A stretch of 64,000 nucleotides of DNA from Ciona intestinalis (taxonomy: Eukaryota > Chordata > Ascidiacea > Phlebobranchia > Cionidae): positions 2,433,611-2,497,610 of the forward strand of contig NC_020167.2 in assembly GCF_000224145.3 (NCBI RefSeq). The letters run 5' to 3'. The notes beneath the pieces are model-generated. The model had not been told where the DNA came from and searched no databases. It was given only the letters and a program-made list of their open reading frames with translations. This document shows, one piece after another, positions 1 through 12,324 of the stretch. The translations under genes were made by a program, and so were the position numbers. Numbering within the stretch: the first letter of the stretch is position 1; the number at the start of each line of letters is the position of its first letter.

Positions 1-36
1 AAAGTATAAGGTAAAAGGTTGTAGTATATTGTTCTG

Positions 37-220
37 TGGGGTAGGATGGGATGCCGTTAGGGCATTTTTATATCAATTCCTGATCGTGGTTTTAGCCAAT
101 TACCAATTTTTAAGTGGCGTAAGTGGTTATGTTTATATAATTTTGTAAATGTTTTTTGTTTACTACTAAATTGGATGAGAAATGAGAATGAAACAATGTC
201 TTATTTTACCCACCCTACCA
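37..220. mobile_element. MITE copy, GGGTGGGG family
   Basis: Starts with a GTGGGGTAGGATGGG-like end and finishes with its inverted counterpart TTTTACCCACCCTACC. Between them lies the TTTGTTTACTAC core that recurs in the other copies here. It sits in the intron just before the first visible channel exon. Resembles the Cimi-1 type miniature elements known from Ciona; the family name is from memory. Confidence 0.6.
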
Positions 221-243
221 TACGCAAACTGAAGCATGGACAG

Positions 244-3212
244 TCGTTTATAAAAAGTTATCTATCAAGCTTTGGCTCTGATGGCTGGGTCTATCCGGAT
301 CCGGCAATAGTTCCATTCGATACGCTATCCAGAAAATACGTGTACAGTCTGTATTGGTCGACGCTTACCTTGACAACGATTGGTGAAACACCAATGCCCG
401 AGAAAGACATTGAATATTTATTTCAAGTAAGCACAATAAATAAACATATTTAATGAGAAATGATATATTACAGATATAATTTTTATAAAGTTCCTGTTGT
501 TTTATAAAGTTTCCTGTTGTAACAACTTTGGCAAGCATACCAAGTTAGTTTCTTTTACGTACTTCATTACAGGTATTCGATTTCTTGGTTGGCGTGTTGA
601 TTTTCGCTACCATTGTCGGTAACGTTGGCTCTATGATCAGTAACATGAACGCTGCACGTTCCGAGTTTCAAGGAAAGATGGATTCTATCAAGCAATACAT
701 GCAGGTTAGAATTCCTTTTGTTTGAAGCAATGGCCGTTAAATATCTTGTCCACGGTATACGCGCCGGTTATAGTTTTAGCATCACTAGGCACTGAATTGG
801 TGTAATAAATAATCACAAAATTCAACCCAAATAGTAATCATGCCCAAAGTAACATACTTGGGAACTCGTAAGCTGGCACGAGGTGTATGTAACTAAACAC
901 CCGTGTTTAAGACTGTCGTTTCCCAGCCACGCGAAGATAAAGTAAACAATTACACAAATTCCTATCGTAAACCATAAGCTAAACTTGTCTTTCCCATCAA
1001 TGTAGTTCAGGGCAGTAAGTAAGACTCTTCAGAAGAGAGTAATCAAGTGGTTTGATTACCTGTGGACGAACAAGAAGTCAACCGACGAACAAGCGATCTT
1101 AGGTTTGCTGCCCGACACTCTTCGAGCAGAAATTGCTATCAGTGTTCATCTGGAAACTTTAAAAAGAGTCAGCATCTTTCAGGTTTGAATGCATGTCACT
1201 TACGCACTCTGGTGTGGCGTTGCGACGGCAGTAGATATTGTATGGAAAATAATATTTTATACAAACGTTATTGTTTATTTCTTTACCACGTGATTAGCAG
1301 GAAAACGTACTTACCCATATTTTATTAGCGTAATTTTTATTCATACGTTGTCGTAGCGACTATCGTTTTGTTGCTAATTTCATTTCTCGCTATATAAAAT
1401 AGTAGGGTGGGGGATGGTGGAACACCAATGGTTTATAATATCGAAACATCCTGATCGTGTTTTGGATATTTTTTGTTTACTACCGAATAGGACGAGAAAA
1501 TAGAAAGAAAAGGTGTCCCATATTTTCCCATTCTACTATAACTATACCTATTATACAATTATTATACAATTGCTATAAAATCTATTTATTAATAATATAC
1601 GAAACGTGGGATTTACAGGATTGCGAACCTGGATTGTTGATCGAGTTGGTATTAAAACTTCGGCCACAAGTTTTCAGCCCGGGAGATTATGTATGTAGAA
1701 AGGGTGATGTCGGGAAAGAGATGTATATCGTGAAAGAAGGTTGGTACTGATAATCTATAAATGTCCAATAACATATATGCCATCATTGCGTGTGCGACCT
1801 TGGGCAAAACACTTAATGCTTATTCCGCCAACTAAGTGATCATTACTAATGGGTTGCTTAATTTATCTAATTTCTAGAATATTAGAAAACAAAGTACATG
1901 GTAACTGATAAAGGAGAAACGAGGTGTCTCACCCGCCTTGTTTTGTACATAGAACCTTTGTTTTACGATTGTAATTATAGCCTGCTGTTTTGCGTTGAAG
2001 TACGCAATTTAAATTTGCAACTTTTTGATTTAACAAATTTAATATTCTTAGGTAAGCTTGGCGTGGTAGGTGACGATGGTATAACGCAATATGCGGTGCT
2101 GGGAGATGGAGCATACTTTGGAGAGATCAGTATTTTAAACATTAGTGGAAACAAAACTGGAAACAGAAGAACAGCGAATGTCCGTAGTATTGGGTAAATA
2201 AGTAAAATTATGTCAAGCTCTGTGAAAATACTACTATGCTGCCTATTCAGTTCAACCGCAATATAACGGAAGAATATTTTCTTCGAATGTTGATTTAATG
2301 AAGCTGTTCTGACAAACTGATTTTGCGCACCCACGTTTCGACGTTCTATCATAGGCAGATTACCCACGGTTTAATGAGTGTTGTACGCATTGTATAAGCT
2401 ATAGACCTGTAACCTGCCTGACAGGGACGTTTTATTTATTGCTACTTTTGTTTGTTCCACAGATATACTGATTTGTTCTGTCTATCAAAAGATGACTTGC
2501 TTGAAGTATTATCAGAATACCCAGGTGCAAAATCTGTACTTGAGGAGAAAGGACGAAGGATGTTGATGAAAGATGGATTGGTGAACCAACAAGACGGAGA
2601 GGTAGAACAAATTAAAAAGATATTTGTAGCCAAGTTTATTTTAGATTATACCATTTTGTCTGAGATAATGGGTTCATACAAATGTCATTTTTAAATGCTG
2701 CTTGAACCGCCCTTAGGAGGGCCACAGTGTACAGATATATCTTAGGTAAGAATGTAAAGCCTATGTCAAGTATAAATTAAGTCATACAGTGCGTGGTAGG
2801 ATGGGGTAACATGGGACATGTTTTTGTTCCCTTTTCATTTGGCGGTAAAAATAATATTTAAAGAATTATAAAACCGTAGCTCCTCAACTTAGGAAATATG
2901 GGTTTTAGGTGCTAACGGTATCCCGTCTTACCCCACAGACTTATAACTACACGTTTTCTTTTGTAGGATACTGCAGGGTTGGACGAGCAAGCTGCTTTGC
3001 AAAGAGTTGAAGAAATGGAAAGAAGGTTTGGCAAGTTGCAAACAAAGTTTTCGAGAATGATGGCTGAATATGCGTCATCACAGAAAAGACTCAAGAAAAG
3101 AATTAATGTACTTGAAACACGACTCGGTAATGGTGCTACAGATTCCGCATCAGAAGAAGATGATATTATTCCGCTGGTTTCGAGTAATAGCCTTCAAGTT
3201 CGGAAGCAGTGA
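244..3212 (+). CDS. CNGA-like: Cyclic nucleotide-gated cation channel, CNGA type (5' end outside window)
   Basis: Seven exons, all joined in phase: 244-426, 573-704, 1006-1182, 1619-1739, 2052-2193, 2463-2601 and 2967-3212, giving the last 379 residues. The first exon begins at an AG acceptor, so voltage-sensor segments S1-S4 and the N-terminus lie to the left. Seen in order: the end of S5 and the pore loop with filter TIGETP, S6 ([20 protein letters not shown]), the C-linker, the cyclic-nucleotide-binding domain with the phosphate-cassette motif [10 protein letters not shown] and RRTA, and a C-terminal heptad region rich in Leu, Met and Arg. In this family the filter TIGETP passes Na+ and Ca2+, and the binding domain opens the plasma-membrane channel when cGMP or cAMP binds. 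The C-terminal coiled coil and the filter Glu favour an alpha subunit over beta. Vertebrate relatives serve photoreceptor and olfactory transduction; the tissue here is not known from sequence. Introns carry MITE and SINE fragments. Confidence 0.93.
790..955 (+). mobile_element. SINE 3' fragment
   Basis: Contains the tail block shared with other copies in this window: AAAGTAACATACTTGGGAAC, then CTCGTAAGCTGGCACGAGG, then a GACTGTCGTTT block ending in GATAAAGTA. The tRNA-like head is missing. It lies within the channel intron between 704 and 1006. Confidence 0.55.
1401..1538. mobile_element. MITE copy, GGGTGGGG family
   Basis: Left end AGTAGGGTGGGGGATGGTGG and right end GGTGTCCCATATTTTCCCAT form imperfect terminal inverted repeats. 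The core includes TTTTGTTTACTACCGAATAG, matching the copy at 15419-15541. It is intronic in the channel gene. Confidence 0.65.
2792..2936. mobile_element. MITE copy, GGGTGGGG family, diverged
   Basis: Begins GTGGTAGGATGGGGTAACAT and ends GTATCCCGTCTTACCCCAC, an inverted match. The core differs from the other copies and lacks the TTTGTTTACTAC block, so it is an older or different subfamily. It lies in the last channel intron. Confidence 0.55.
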
Positions 3213-4652
3213 AATGAGAAACCCGTGTATGATAAGTTATATTGAGGTTATGTTCTGAGGCCTTGTAACTGTGCCAACTCGGCCAGGAGGACGATGGCTT
3301 GGATTTGCTACTGAGAACCGTGTTGTACAAGTGAATATATTCTTGGTTTACCCCGTTTAAAATATTCCACAAGGCTTGTCTCTTATCGGACATGTAATTT
3401 ACCCGCAACTGTTAAAATATGTTTATGTAATGACCCAAAGAAATATAAAAAAGCAATATCGTTTTTCTCATTGCTTCTATTCTGGTAATTTGTACTAAAA
3501 GCTTTATTTTGGTCAAAAGCACAAACACAGCATAAAAATGCATAACATGGCAAGAAATACCAGTATATAAACATGTTTATATATACAAACTCTGGGAAAT
3601 ATGTTTAGATCAGATGATAGAACTTGTAGCAACAAGATTAGCTTACGCATTCATTGGTGTTTATACCAATCAATATGGCAAGAGTTAAAAGTATAAATAG
3701 GAATGTATACTATAAATTGTTAAAATTATCCGATTATTGTAATAATTTAATCGCAATTTATTTTGATTTGAACAACTGACTTAGTTTTAAATATAAACAG
3801 CTGAGGGCGCTACACACCACCAGTTGCTAACAAACAAACAACTTACATTTAATTGAATTTAACCACAAGTGCTCAATTAAGTATAATTGGCTGTGTCGGT
3901 TCAAAAACGCTCTTGCTAAAATGTAGTGCTTGTAGGAAGTAGCACGACGTTTGTTCTAACTGGGTTTAATCCAGCAGGTAATAGTGTAGTAGTGTATATT
4001 TGTCGCGACAAAGGACAGTAACGGTGCATGTCGAGTACGATGTGTTTCCGTAAATAAGGTATGCTTTGAGGAGAACTTATTTTCGTATGTGCTCTTTACA
4101 ATGCTATATAATGCTTACAATTCTAGGCAAGCCATATAGGTAAAGCTTGAACTGATACGTTCATACGTATTATTGGTTTTTATTGTCTCTGTCATAAATT
4201 ATTTACCTGGTCCGCAATCATCTATATATGCCATATGTGTTGTGATACACTAAGACTAAACTCCTTTTAAATGTTCAGAGGATTGTAGTTTTATATTAAG
4301 TGAGCATTAAAAAGAAATTGATTTTATAGATTAATTAGTAAGTAACAGTTCTCTGTTTCTTAATCTTAATCAATATACCTATGAAGCTTATTTATATTAT
4401 TAAAACCAATTTCTTTTGCTCTGTAGCAAATATATTAGAGTAACAAAAAATAGTAGTTTTTGTAAAACTTTTATGTGGTTGATGACATGCATTACAATTA
4501 GTAGCACAAAAGTTATTGTGAAGTTATGCTAATAAATAATTTTCTTTAGATCATTGGTAGAAATGTATTAGCTTATCCTTGTAATTGTCTGCGCTGGTAT
4601 AAGTGGTTGAAAGTACTCTGTTGTAGCTCATTTTTCGATTTTTACTAAAATC
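3213..4652. other. Intergenic, no gene seen
   Basis: AT-rich spacer between the channel stop codon and the CFAP97 start. It presumably holds the 3' UTR of the first gene and the promoter of the second. I see no coding exon with splice support, no RNA gene and no clear mobile element. Confidence 0.6.
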
Positions 4653-7600
4653 ATGGATAATGTTGTAGACCATGACTTTTTTGATGACCCACCCACATTT
4701 GAAGGTATGAATACAATTTAAAACTTTGCAAGTATTTGTCAAATTTATTGCTTAACTAGATAGTAATATTATATGTATGGACTTCATGTCTCAAGAGAAA
4801 TCATGTCTCAAAAAGAACCTATACTTTAGTATGAAGAGTGAAGACTGCGTTTTTTTAAAATGTAATGTAACCTATAACCTTTGAATGGATGTGCCAGCTG
4901 ACAAGTTCTTTATATCGGAAATTGTTTAAAATTTTGCACACACAATTGAATTTTTTGTTATTTCGATTTACAGGCAAACGAAAAGTTGAAAACAACAGTA
5001 AAAGTTTTCTTTCCCAATTTCAATCAAGTTCTTCTGAAGATGAATTAACAAGTAGAAGTCATACTAACTTACACGGAACTAATGGAAGAGAGTCCGGCGA
5101 CAACAAACAGTCCACACCAGTAAAGAATAAAACACCCCAAAACAGCTCCCCGTCTTATGAGAACGATTTTGAGTCATCTTCCGATGAAGAGGATGATTTA
5201 TCTGATGAGGGAGCAGGTGAACACATGAACAAAATCCATGTTCAAGTGAATCGTAAGCAAAGAGATCAAGCTGATAAGCGAAACAATAAGCATGATGATG
5301 ACTCATCAGATTCAGTAACTGATGTTTCCCCTTTGTCATCACCGGATATGTCACCAAACATGAACAGAAGAAAGATAAAAGCTGGAAAGCATCATAAAGG
5401 AGGACAAACCGCTTCCAAACACATTGACTATATAAATGTGCAACATGTACCAAAGCTTAATGTCTCATTTAAAACACCTGAAAGCAACCAAAGTTATCAT
5501 GATCGTCATGTACCTATCATCAAAGAACGCAATAAATCTAACAATAAATATCATGAAAAGTTGAGCTCCTACGCAGACTATTTAAGCAGCAGCGATGAAG
5601 AAACTCATCACAGGTTTGATGGACGAAGGAAACCGGATGCGCGGCAGAATCGGGCGCTTGAAAATCACCGGCAACGTTTGTTGAGTTCCACTGCAATGGA
5701 GTCTAAAGACATTAGTCACCTGCTGGAAACTGTGTTAGGATTTGAACAGAAAGCTCAGGAGGTTTGAAAATACATTGGCCTGTAATATATTTACACAAAT
5801 TTTTGTTAAAATTGTATCGAAAATTCTTTGTATACTTTGGCTGTTAATAGACTAAAGTGTCTAATTTTTTTGTGGCTTGTGATTTGTACTTTCTTTAGTT
5901 AGTGTTTATTTTTTAATTGCACCAACTGGGATTATGGCAGTTTTATTATTTTGCAGAATCGATACGCAGAAAGGCAACATGAGAGAATGAGGCCAAACAG
6001 TGAACAAGCATCTCGTCGAAAGAATATGTCTTTCTCAAACCAACAGGTAACTTGATATTGATAATTAAAAGCCCTTTATTAAGTTTCTAAGCTGAACTTT
6101 CTCACATTGTGGTAAAACTATTTAGTGTAATGTTTCACCATGTACAACAAAACAATTTCAGTAACGTGGTGTGCAATTGTGCATGTATTATTTATTGGGA
6201 TGTCTATTATTCTTTAACAAATATTGGAATTAGTATAAACCTATTATGGGCCAACAGGCATGTAAATATAAAAAAAGTTGTTGAATTTGTGTAGATTCTA
6301 TTGTAGAGAGGCAAAATTATGGAGACTTTTTGGATAAATAATTGATAACACAATTGTTCAATAATCCAAGGTGCGTGAAATTGATCGGGAAAACCGAAGG
6401 CTGCTGAATGAGATCACCAAGTCAACCAGGAAACAACAACGACCTTCTAGTGCTTCTAGTGTGCGTTCTGTATCATCAATAAAGTCAGACACTTCAAATA
6501 GAAGCAGGTGAGATCTACACAATGCCAGTTGGAGTTTTTTAATTAAAGTTATACAACGAAAAAGGAAAAAAGTCTTATTGTTTAAAATGAGTTTAAATAG
6601 AAAATGTCTGTTTAGAATTTATTTGTATACTTCAGCTACAAAACATTGTAGGTCGGCAATATTTATGTTGTGTCATAATGAATAATTTAAAGTAAACATA
6701 GTTCTGAATATGCCTGCTATACTCTGCCAACAAACAAATTTGCTAAACACAGCTGTATTGCAGGCAAAGCATGGTTTCGCATGCAAGTTCAACATCATCA
6801 TATAGAAAGTCCAACAAATCGCCCACAAAACTTTATCATTCTGCAATCAACCGAATCAACTATCAACGACAGATTGAAAGAGAGAACTTGGTAATGTAAA
6901 ATGAGTTATATTTTATATTGTAGAGGACCAACTTTATGACATGCCATAAAATTCTAACCATATATTCTATATGATTTGCCCATTACCCCAATACCCAATG
7001 CATGTAACTTACCAGATGTTAAAAGTTGAAACTTACCACTTGTCCGAAGTTAAGGAACGAAGGGCTTTAATTGTAATGAATGAGAAATCGGAAATGAAAT
7101 GCTCGGAAAGTTAAAATGAAATTGTGCTTCCCAACTTTTTCAAGTTATGCAAACTTTTATAAAAAAATTTACAAAGCCTTGCTGTGAGAATTTGCAGTAA
7201 ATTAGCAATGTATAATTGGTTAATTGACAACTCATTACAAATTTAATCTGCTCTTTTTGTATTTAAAAGAACATGAATTAACCAAATCTTTAAAAGATAT
7301 ATTTTTCTGGTCCTTATAAATTACCAAATACATAAATATTTTCAGAAAATGTTAAAAAGGCTGCGGTCGTGCAAATCAACACCTGGTCTCGGAAGAAAAA
7401 CACAATTATCTGAGTACAAGAAACAAAAAGGGTTTATGGGAAGCTCTATTGATAGGAATGGAATGTCAATGCGAAAAGCACGAGGTAAGAATGTTTACGA
7501 AAGTTATCACTACTAACACCTACCAAGCTTCTGTTGCAGTTATTTCTTTACAGAATTGTTGCATTTAGTTAACGCACTTATAATTTGCCTTACTTATTAG

Positions 7601-8181
7601 CGCATGATTTTCTGTATAACAAAATAAGGATGATTAAATTAAACACAGCAAAATAGTTAAAAGGGATAACACAGTACTTACAAACTGTTTGCAACTATTA
7701 ACATGATATCATCATTGGATTATATTACATAAAACAAATTATTCATTTGAAAGAGTGGTTAGAGTGACACTGTTTAAGCGTCTTAATTTTATTGAACTTA
7801 GCAAACAATTACCGGTCAAGCAAATGTGGGCGACATAAATTAAATAAACATATTTACATACATCTTACAACAAGCATTAACATTCCTATTATTGTTTAAT
7901 TAGTAGTTTAATTGTATGAACAAAAATGTAATTAAAAACACTACTTCTTTATTGTTGTTATCAACTATATTTCTAATTTGTATATTAAAATTGTTTTCTA
8001 CACATCACATTCAAGGACCTTAGGTCTCTAAACCTATAAGACACTAGCAGTATTATAGCTTGAACTAAGTTCCTGTTTTCCTTGTTCAGAACTGACACAA
8101 AATGCAGAAGTTGTGAAGGAAGTTTTAGGGAAATCAGAAGGTCGCTACTCAGCTAAACCAGCTTGGCAGGATAGCTGGTGA
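4653..8181 (+). CDS. CFAP97: Cilia- and flagella-associated protein 97 (hemingway, KIAA1430 family)
   Basis: Seven exons join in phase: 4653-4704, 4974-5761, 5957-6046, 6371-6507, 6764-6890, 7346-7484 and 8090-8181, giving 474 residues (human is of similar length). The N-terminus MDNVVDHDFFDD matches the VDHSFFD start typical of CFAP97. A long Ser/Asp/Glu-rich disordered region follows. The conserved KIAA1430 block begins at NRYAERQHERMRP and continues with VREIDRENRRLLNEITKS, then a second basic helical stretch (INYQRQIERENL, MLKRLRS). Family members, including Drosophila hemingway, are needed for motile cilia and sperm flagella. The start ATG opens the first exon and directly gives the family N-terminus. 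A polyadenylation signal lies about 230 bases past the stop. The gene is convergent with LAMTOR1. Confidence 0.88.
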
Positions 8182-8408
8182 CTCTGATAATGTTGTTCAT
8201 CAACATAACCTTTGTTTTGAAATGCGTACTAACTTTAATCAGTTGATTGCAGAAGAGATATATAAGGTCCCACATACAGAAATGGTGATATCACTGTGAC
8301 TAAAATCTGTATTTGCTGTGAAATTAATCGTTCCATGTAGAGAGCTAAAGTACTGTTGTGATGACCAAGATAAAATATTTTACAAATATCCCGTTGTAAA
8401 TTATTCGT

Positions 8409-8414
8409 AATAAA
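8409..8414 (+). terminator. Probable polyadenylation signal of CFAP97
   Basis: AATAAA about 230 bases after the CFAP97 stop, the first such hexamer on this strand after the gene. Confidence 0.55.
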
Positions 8415-8476
8415 AGTAAATGTATTTTGCATTCGAATATGTTTTTCACTGAATAATATTTGTAACATTTTTTATA

Positions 8477-8559
8477 AACAATGCAAAACCATCTTTGTTG
8501 AACTTAAATGCTTAACAAACAATGCAAAACCATCTTTGTTAAACTTAAATGCTTAACAA
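8477..8559. repeat. Tandem duplication, two copies of about 41 bases
   Basis: The block AACAATGCAAAACCATCTTT, followed by GTTGAACTTAAATGCTTAAC, occurs twice in a row with one G/A difference. It lies between the convergent 3' ends of CFAP97 and LAMTOR1. Near identity points to a recent duplication. Confidence 0.85.
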
Positions 8560-8713
8560 ATGTTAATCATCATATTTAACCAATATGATGCTACACAATG
8601 TGCCCACAAAAGTTCGGCACGGTATCAATTTCTTCAGCAATAATATGGAATTGCACAACAAGGAAACACATCCACTCTGTGTTCCAACCAGAGACCACCA
8701 AGAAACTTTCTTG

Positions 8714-9984
8714 CTACCGACGTGCCAAACTTAACACTAGTTCTTGTTGCTTCTCAACTTTAAAATCGTTCATTGCTTTCCTGATCTCATCAGCCACTTC
8801 TGTTATCTGCTTTTGATATAAGTTTTATAGTGGCAGCTATTATGCACAACATTAATAACTAATATTTACTCTTTAAATTGCACGTCAAAGCTATTTTTTA
8901 CATCACCTAACATAGCTTTTGTCACTAACAATAGATTAAAATATAATATATATATATATATATTAAAATTCACTAAGGTTGAAAAAAACAAACCAGTATC
9001 AAATCATCCACGGGAACTGATGGACATTTTAAAACATTCGTTGGATTATTTCCTGAAGAGTGAAGATGCTTTTGTTTGTATCGAGAACCACTTGTGAGTG
9101 AAGCAACTTTACGACTGCAATGATTAAATGAAGTGCTATTAGAAATATGAATGAATAACATTTTATTATAACATGAGTGCACTGTATTATTCACTGTAAG
9201 CATGCTGACCAGTTACCAGATCTAATGTGTTCCACATACATACAATTTAAAACTTACTTGTATAATTGAACTCTGTTCATGTACTCAACAGCATCAATCT
9301 TTGTATCCATTGATGTAATGTCAATGATTTCACTAAAACAATAGGATATCATTAACACACTGTTTTTACACTTATGTTATGTTAACATGGGTGGGGTATC
9401 ATTTGGCAGGCTATTGTACTGCCAGTGTGCACTTTGTGTTATGGTAGTTGAACTTAATATGGTTAAAACATTATGAATTGTTAAACATCACTTGTAGGTT
9501 ATTATAACATTAGTGCTTCATTATATAACCTTCCTGGCCAATTACGAACACACACCCGGATTTTTTGCAGCATTAGTACGATTTGTAATAGCGTTATGTT
9601 AAAGAAACCGATTTAAGTTTTTCCTACTTATTATATTGTGTGATGATTCCATTAAACATAGACTGCTCATCCAGTTTACTGTGGGCTATACTGCCAACCG
9701 GGGTGGGGTCGTAATCATAAGGTGTTGATATCGGATCGGCAGAGTTTACAGGAATGGCGTTTCCTGACGGCCCAAGCAATGATGTGCGTTCGTTCTAAAA
9801 CAACAGAGAATATTTTTAATTACAGTTTTGTAAAGTAGTATGTTCTAATAAAAGCTTAATCCATAAAACATTAAAGTTTGCAGAATTTGTTTATGGCGAT
9901 GGGTCTTATCATTAGTATGCATTAGATTTGACAACTCACTGGTTCGTCGTCATTTTTTCCCATGCAACTTTCGCAACAACCCAT
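8714..9984 (-). CDS. LAMTOR1: Ragulator complex protein LAMTOR1 (p18)
   Basis: Five exons on the minus strand join in phase: 9940-9984, 9628-9794, 9258-9332, 8994-9114 and 8714-8809, giving 167 residues (human 161). The N-terminus MGCCESCMG has Gly2 for myristoylation and Cys3/Cys4 for palmitoylation, the lipid anchors that hold LAMTOR1 on late endosomes and lysosomes. Next come RTSLLGP, matching the acidic/dileucine region, then EIIDITSMD, matching the family motif NIIDVSA, then EYMNRVQLY and a C-terminal helix QITEVADEIRKAM. LAMTOR1 wraps the other four Ragulator subunits and anchors Rag GTPases for mTORC1 activation. The start is fixed by the MGCC lipidation signal. An AG just upstream of the ATG could accept the tunicate spliced leader, but that is only a guess. 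Confidence 0.9.
8945..8963. repeat. (TA)n microsatellite
   Basis: Short uninterrupted TA run inside the last LAMTOR1 intron, just past the 8994 donor. Confidence 0.8.
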
Positions 9985-12324
9985 TTTTAGCAATGAATGC
10001 TAAATTCCTGATGTTCTTCTGAAGTGGAATTACTTTTGATTGCAATTAGCTAAATATTGTTACGGACGACGCTCCGCAGCCAAACAATATTATAGACAAA
10101 ACAGCAAAATTAAAACACTTTCTATAACGTAGAGAAAACTACAAACGTTGAAATAAATCTTGCATGCAACAAAAATAGAGTCATGTGAGTATAATAAGGT
10201 AGTTTTTTTATCCTGGTGATTTTAGTACACAGTAAACAAAAGAAAATTTAAGCGGCCATTTTCGTTCCTTGTTGCTGCTCCCAGGATATTAAATACAAGC
10301 GAACGTAGCTCTAATGAATGAGCACGTTACTTACATGAATAATATATTGGTTCGTCTTAATATATTGGTTCCGATTCATAAATTTGTAACGGGCGCTGTC
10401 GCGCATGCGTCGCAACAAACACAATGTTCCAGATACCACTTTTACACGTTAAAACTAAATTTTTTTTATTTGAAGTCAACAAAACTGAGTTGATATGTTA
10501 TTTGAGGCCTAGAAAAAGTAAGTACCACTAACAAACTTATTTTATGCTAGTTTAAAAAGAACATTTTACTTATAACTTACAGGTGCTGGTGGACGAAGGT
10601 GATCCTAAAATACAAAAAATTATAGCGGCCACTTTCGAAACTTTCTACTCGTGCCACTAACATAAATAATTTTGGCACTGTATTAACTAGACCCCAGTGG
10701 TACCGATTCTAAAATAAAATAAAAAATCGAAAAAGTATCAACTATAAATATTAACATTCGTCATTAAAAAAACATGTTTATAGGGGTTTTCTACCGATCC
10801 AGCTATAAAAGGGGGTTTGGGTTTTAAATGAAAATGTTATGGTCACTAATTAAATATTATTTTTTCAAATATGTTCTCGAAAATATTACCTACGCATACA
10901 TCTATGTAGGGTACTCGCACGTTTTTTCTATCGAAAAATAAATCTTTAAATTTTTCCCCCCGTTACTTTTTTTCAATCGGTATTTATTAGAGCTCATATT
11001 GTATTTGTTCCGTCTAACTGCGCATGCGGCAAAAAAAAAAAAAAAAATGGGCGGGGCCCCCGGGTACAAATATATCCCAAAAAAAATTTTTCCCCCAGGG
11101 GGAACGAATAGTAGCAATGGGTAGAGTGAATTTATTTAGGTCTATTCCTTACTAATAAAAAAATGCTCTTTTGAGCGTAAATATGATTATTCAATTACGG
11201 ATAAGTTAATAAAACAACAAACATACACCGGGACGGAAACTTAGTAGGTATGTAGCGGACCGTCGTATTACTACGTCGCACAAATTCTTATGTCCCAATA
11301 TTGACCTATAAATCCTAAATTTTTGACGTCGCGCGCTAACTTTTTCATAACGCGGCGGATGAACTCCACCGTTAACCAAGTTAGCGTCGATGCTCCCAAT
11401 TGTAAGCTCGTTCATTGTAACCTCGTTAACGCCACTTATCACGCCGTCCCGTCTGACACCCGAAGCGCCCTTTCCCACTCAAACTAATTCCCTGCTATGT
11501 ACCTATATACTGTTGTGTAATCGCAATTTTACTAATAATGAAAACGATGTTATGGTGTAAACCAATAAGAACGACTATTAGAATACGAATGGAAGAGACA
11601 AATACAGTCGCTGTAACTGAGGGTACAGAACCGTGTGATTTCTTGCCAGTCAAAACCCTAGATAACCCAGAGCAAGAAACGGCAAACGAAAACTTCTAGA
11701 TAACCTCGACTAGAACGTAGCTTTAGACACCCGTGAGCGCACGAAGTCAACTGCAGGTCACCTGCAATCAGCTCAATAAACCAACATCGGTTGTCTAAAG
11801 GTACATGGTAGTGTGATACAAATCAAATGTGTTTCTGACAGACATTCAAGCGTCTGTCACAAACACTGCAATAGCATTACCAAGTATGGTGTGTACTTTT
11901 ATACAACATAGAATATTATCAGTTAGTGCACGGGTTATGTGTGACAGTGCATCACGGAATCGCATAGGCTACATAAAAACAAATTTCGCTTGCTTTCACC
12001 AATCATAACTTAGTTTGTGAGGGCAAGTTTCGGTTGCTGGTATATAACAACATATATGCGAGTCCGTGCATCCGTACATCAATACATCATCCATACCAAA
12101 ATACAGAGGTCTAATTGGTGTTACTTGAAACTTGTAATTGTAACGTGACCATTTCCTTTCGTATTACTTTTTTAGAATGAAATTTTCTATGAGGTTAAAA
12201 AAATAAAATTAAACCACAGCTGTATCTGTTTAAATATGTTCTAATTCATTCGAGTTGAAAGACGGGCGTACGCTTTGTATCAATCAAACTTGTGGAAAGG
12301 ATTGTGTTTCAGCATGCACTTCTT
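9985..12324. other. Intergenic, mostly unassigned; one GC-rich open frame and CpG-containing promoter-like sites
   Basis: Between the LAMTOR1 start and the SLATT-like gene stop. Palindromes like NRF1 sites occur near 10396-10410 (GCGCATGCG) and 11018-11029 (TGCGCATGCGG), the first about 400 bases upstream of LAMTOR1. A minus-strand frame (11206-11478) stays open for 90 codons in a GC-richer patch, but has no family match and no good acceptor. Near 11033-11100 a poly-A run abuts GGGCGGGGCCCCCGGG and a CCCCCAGGGGG block. No reliable gene. Confidence 0.5.
11829..11866. repeat. Near-perfect inverted repeat (hairpin)
   Basis: GTGTTTCTGACAGAC and GTCTGTCACAAACAC can pair as a 15-base stem with one mismatch around an 8-base loop. 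No gene is assigned around it. It may be the centre of a small inverted-repeat element. Confidence 0.75.

Noticed and set aside
1062-1328. Plus-strand 88-codon frame starting at GTG
   Set aside because: The true channel exon 1006-1182 is in another frame and matches the C-linker of CNG channels.
5079-5453. Minus-strand 124-codon frame
   Set aside because: It is the shadow of CFAP97 exon 2 on the other strand.
10585-10608. A 24-base minus-strand stretch (DHLRPPAP) between TTTTAG and GTAAGT, with possible neighbours at 10500 and 10690
   Set aside because: The splice signals are good, but no larger reading frame or family connects the pieces. It could be untranslated leader of LAMTOR1. Not enough to call a gene.
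11206-11478. Minus-strand 90-codon frame
   Set aside because: It begins with GTG, has a stop just upstream, and no convincing acceptor or family match.
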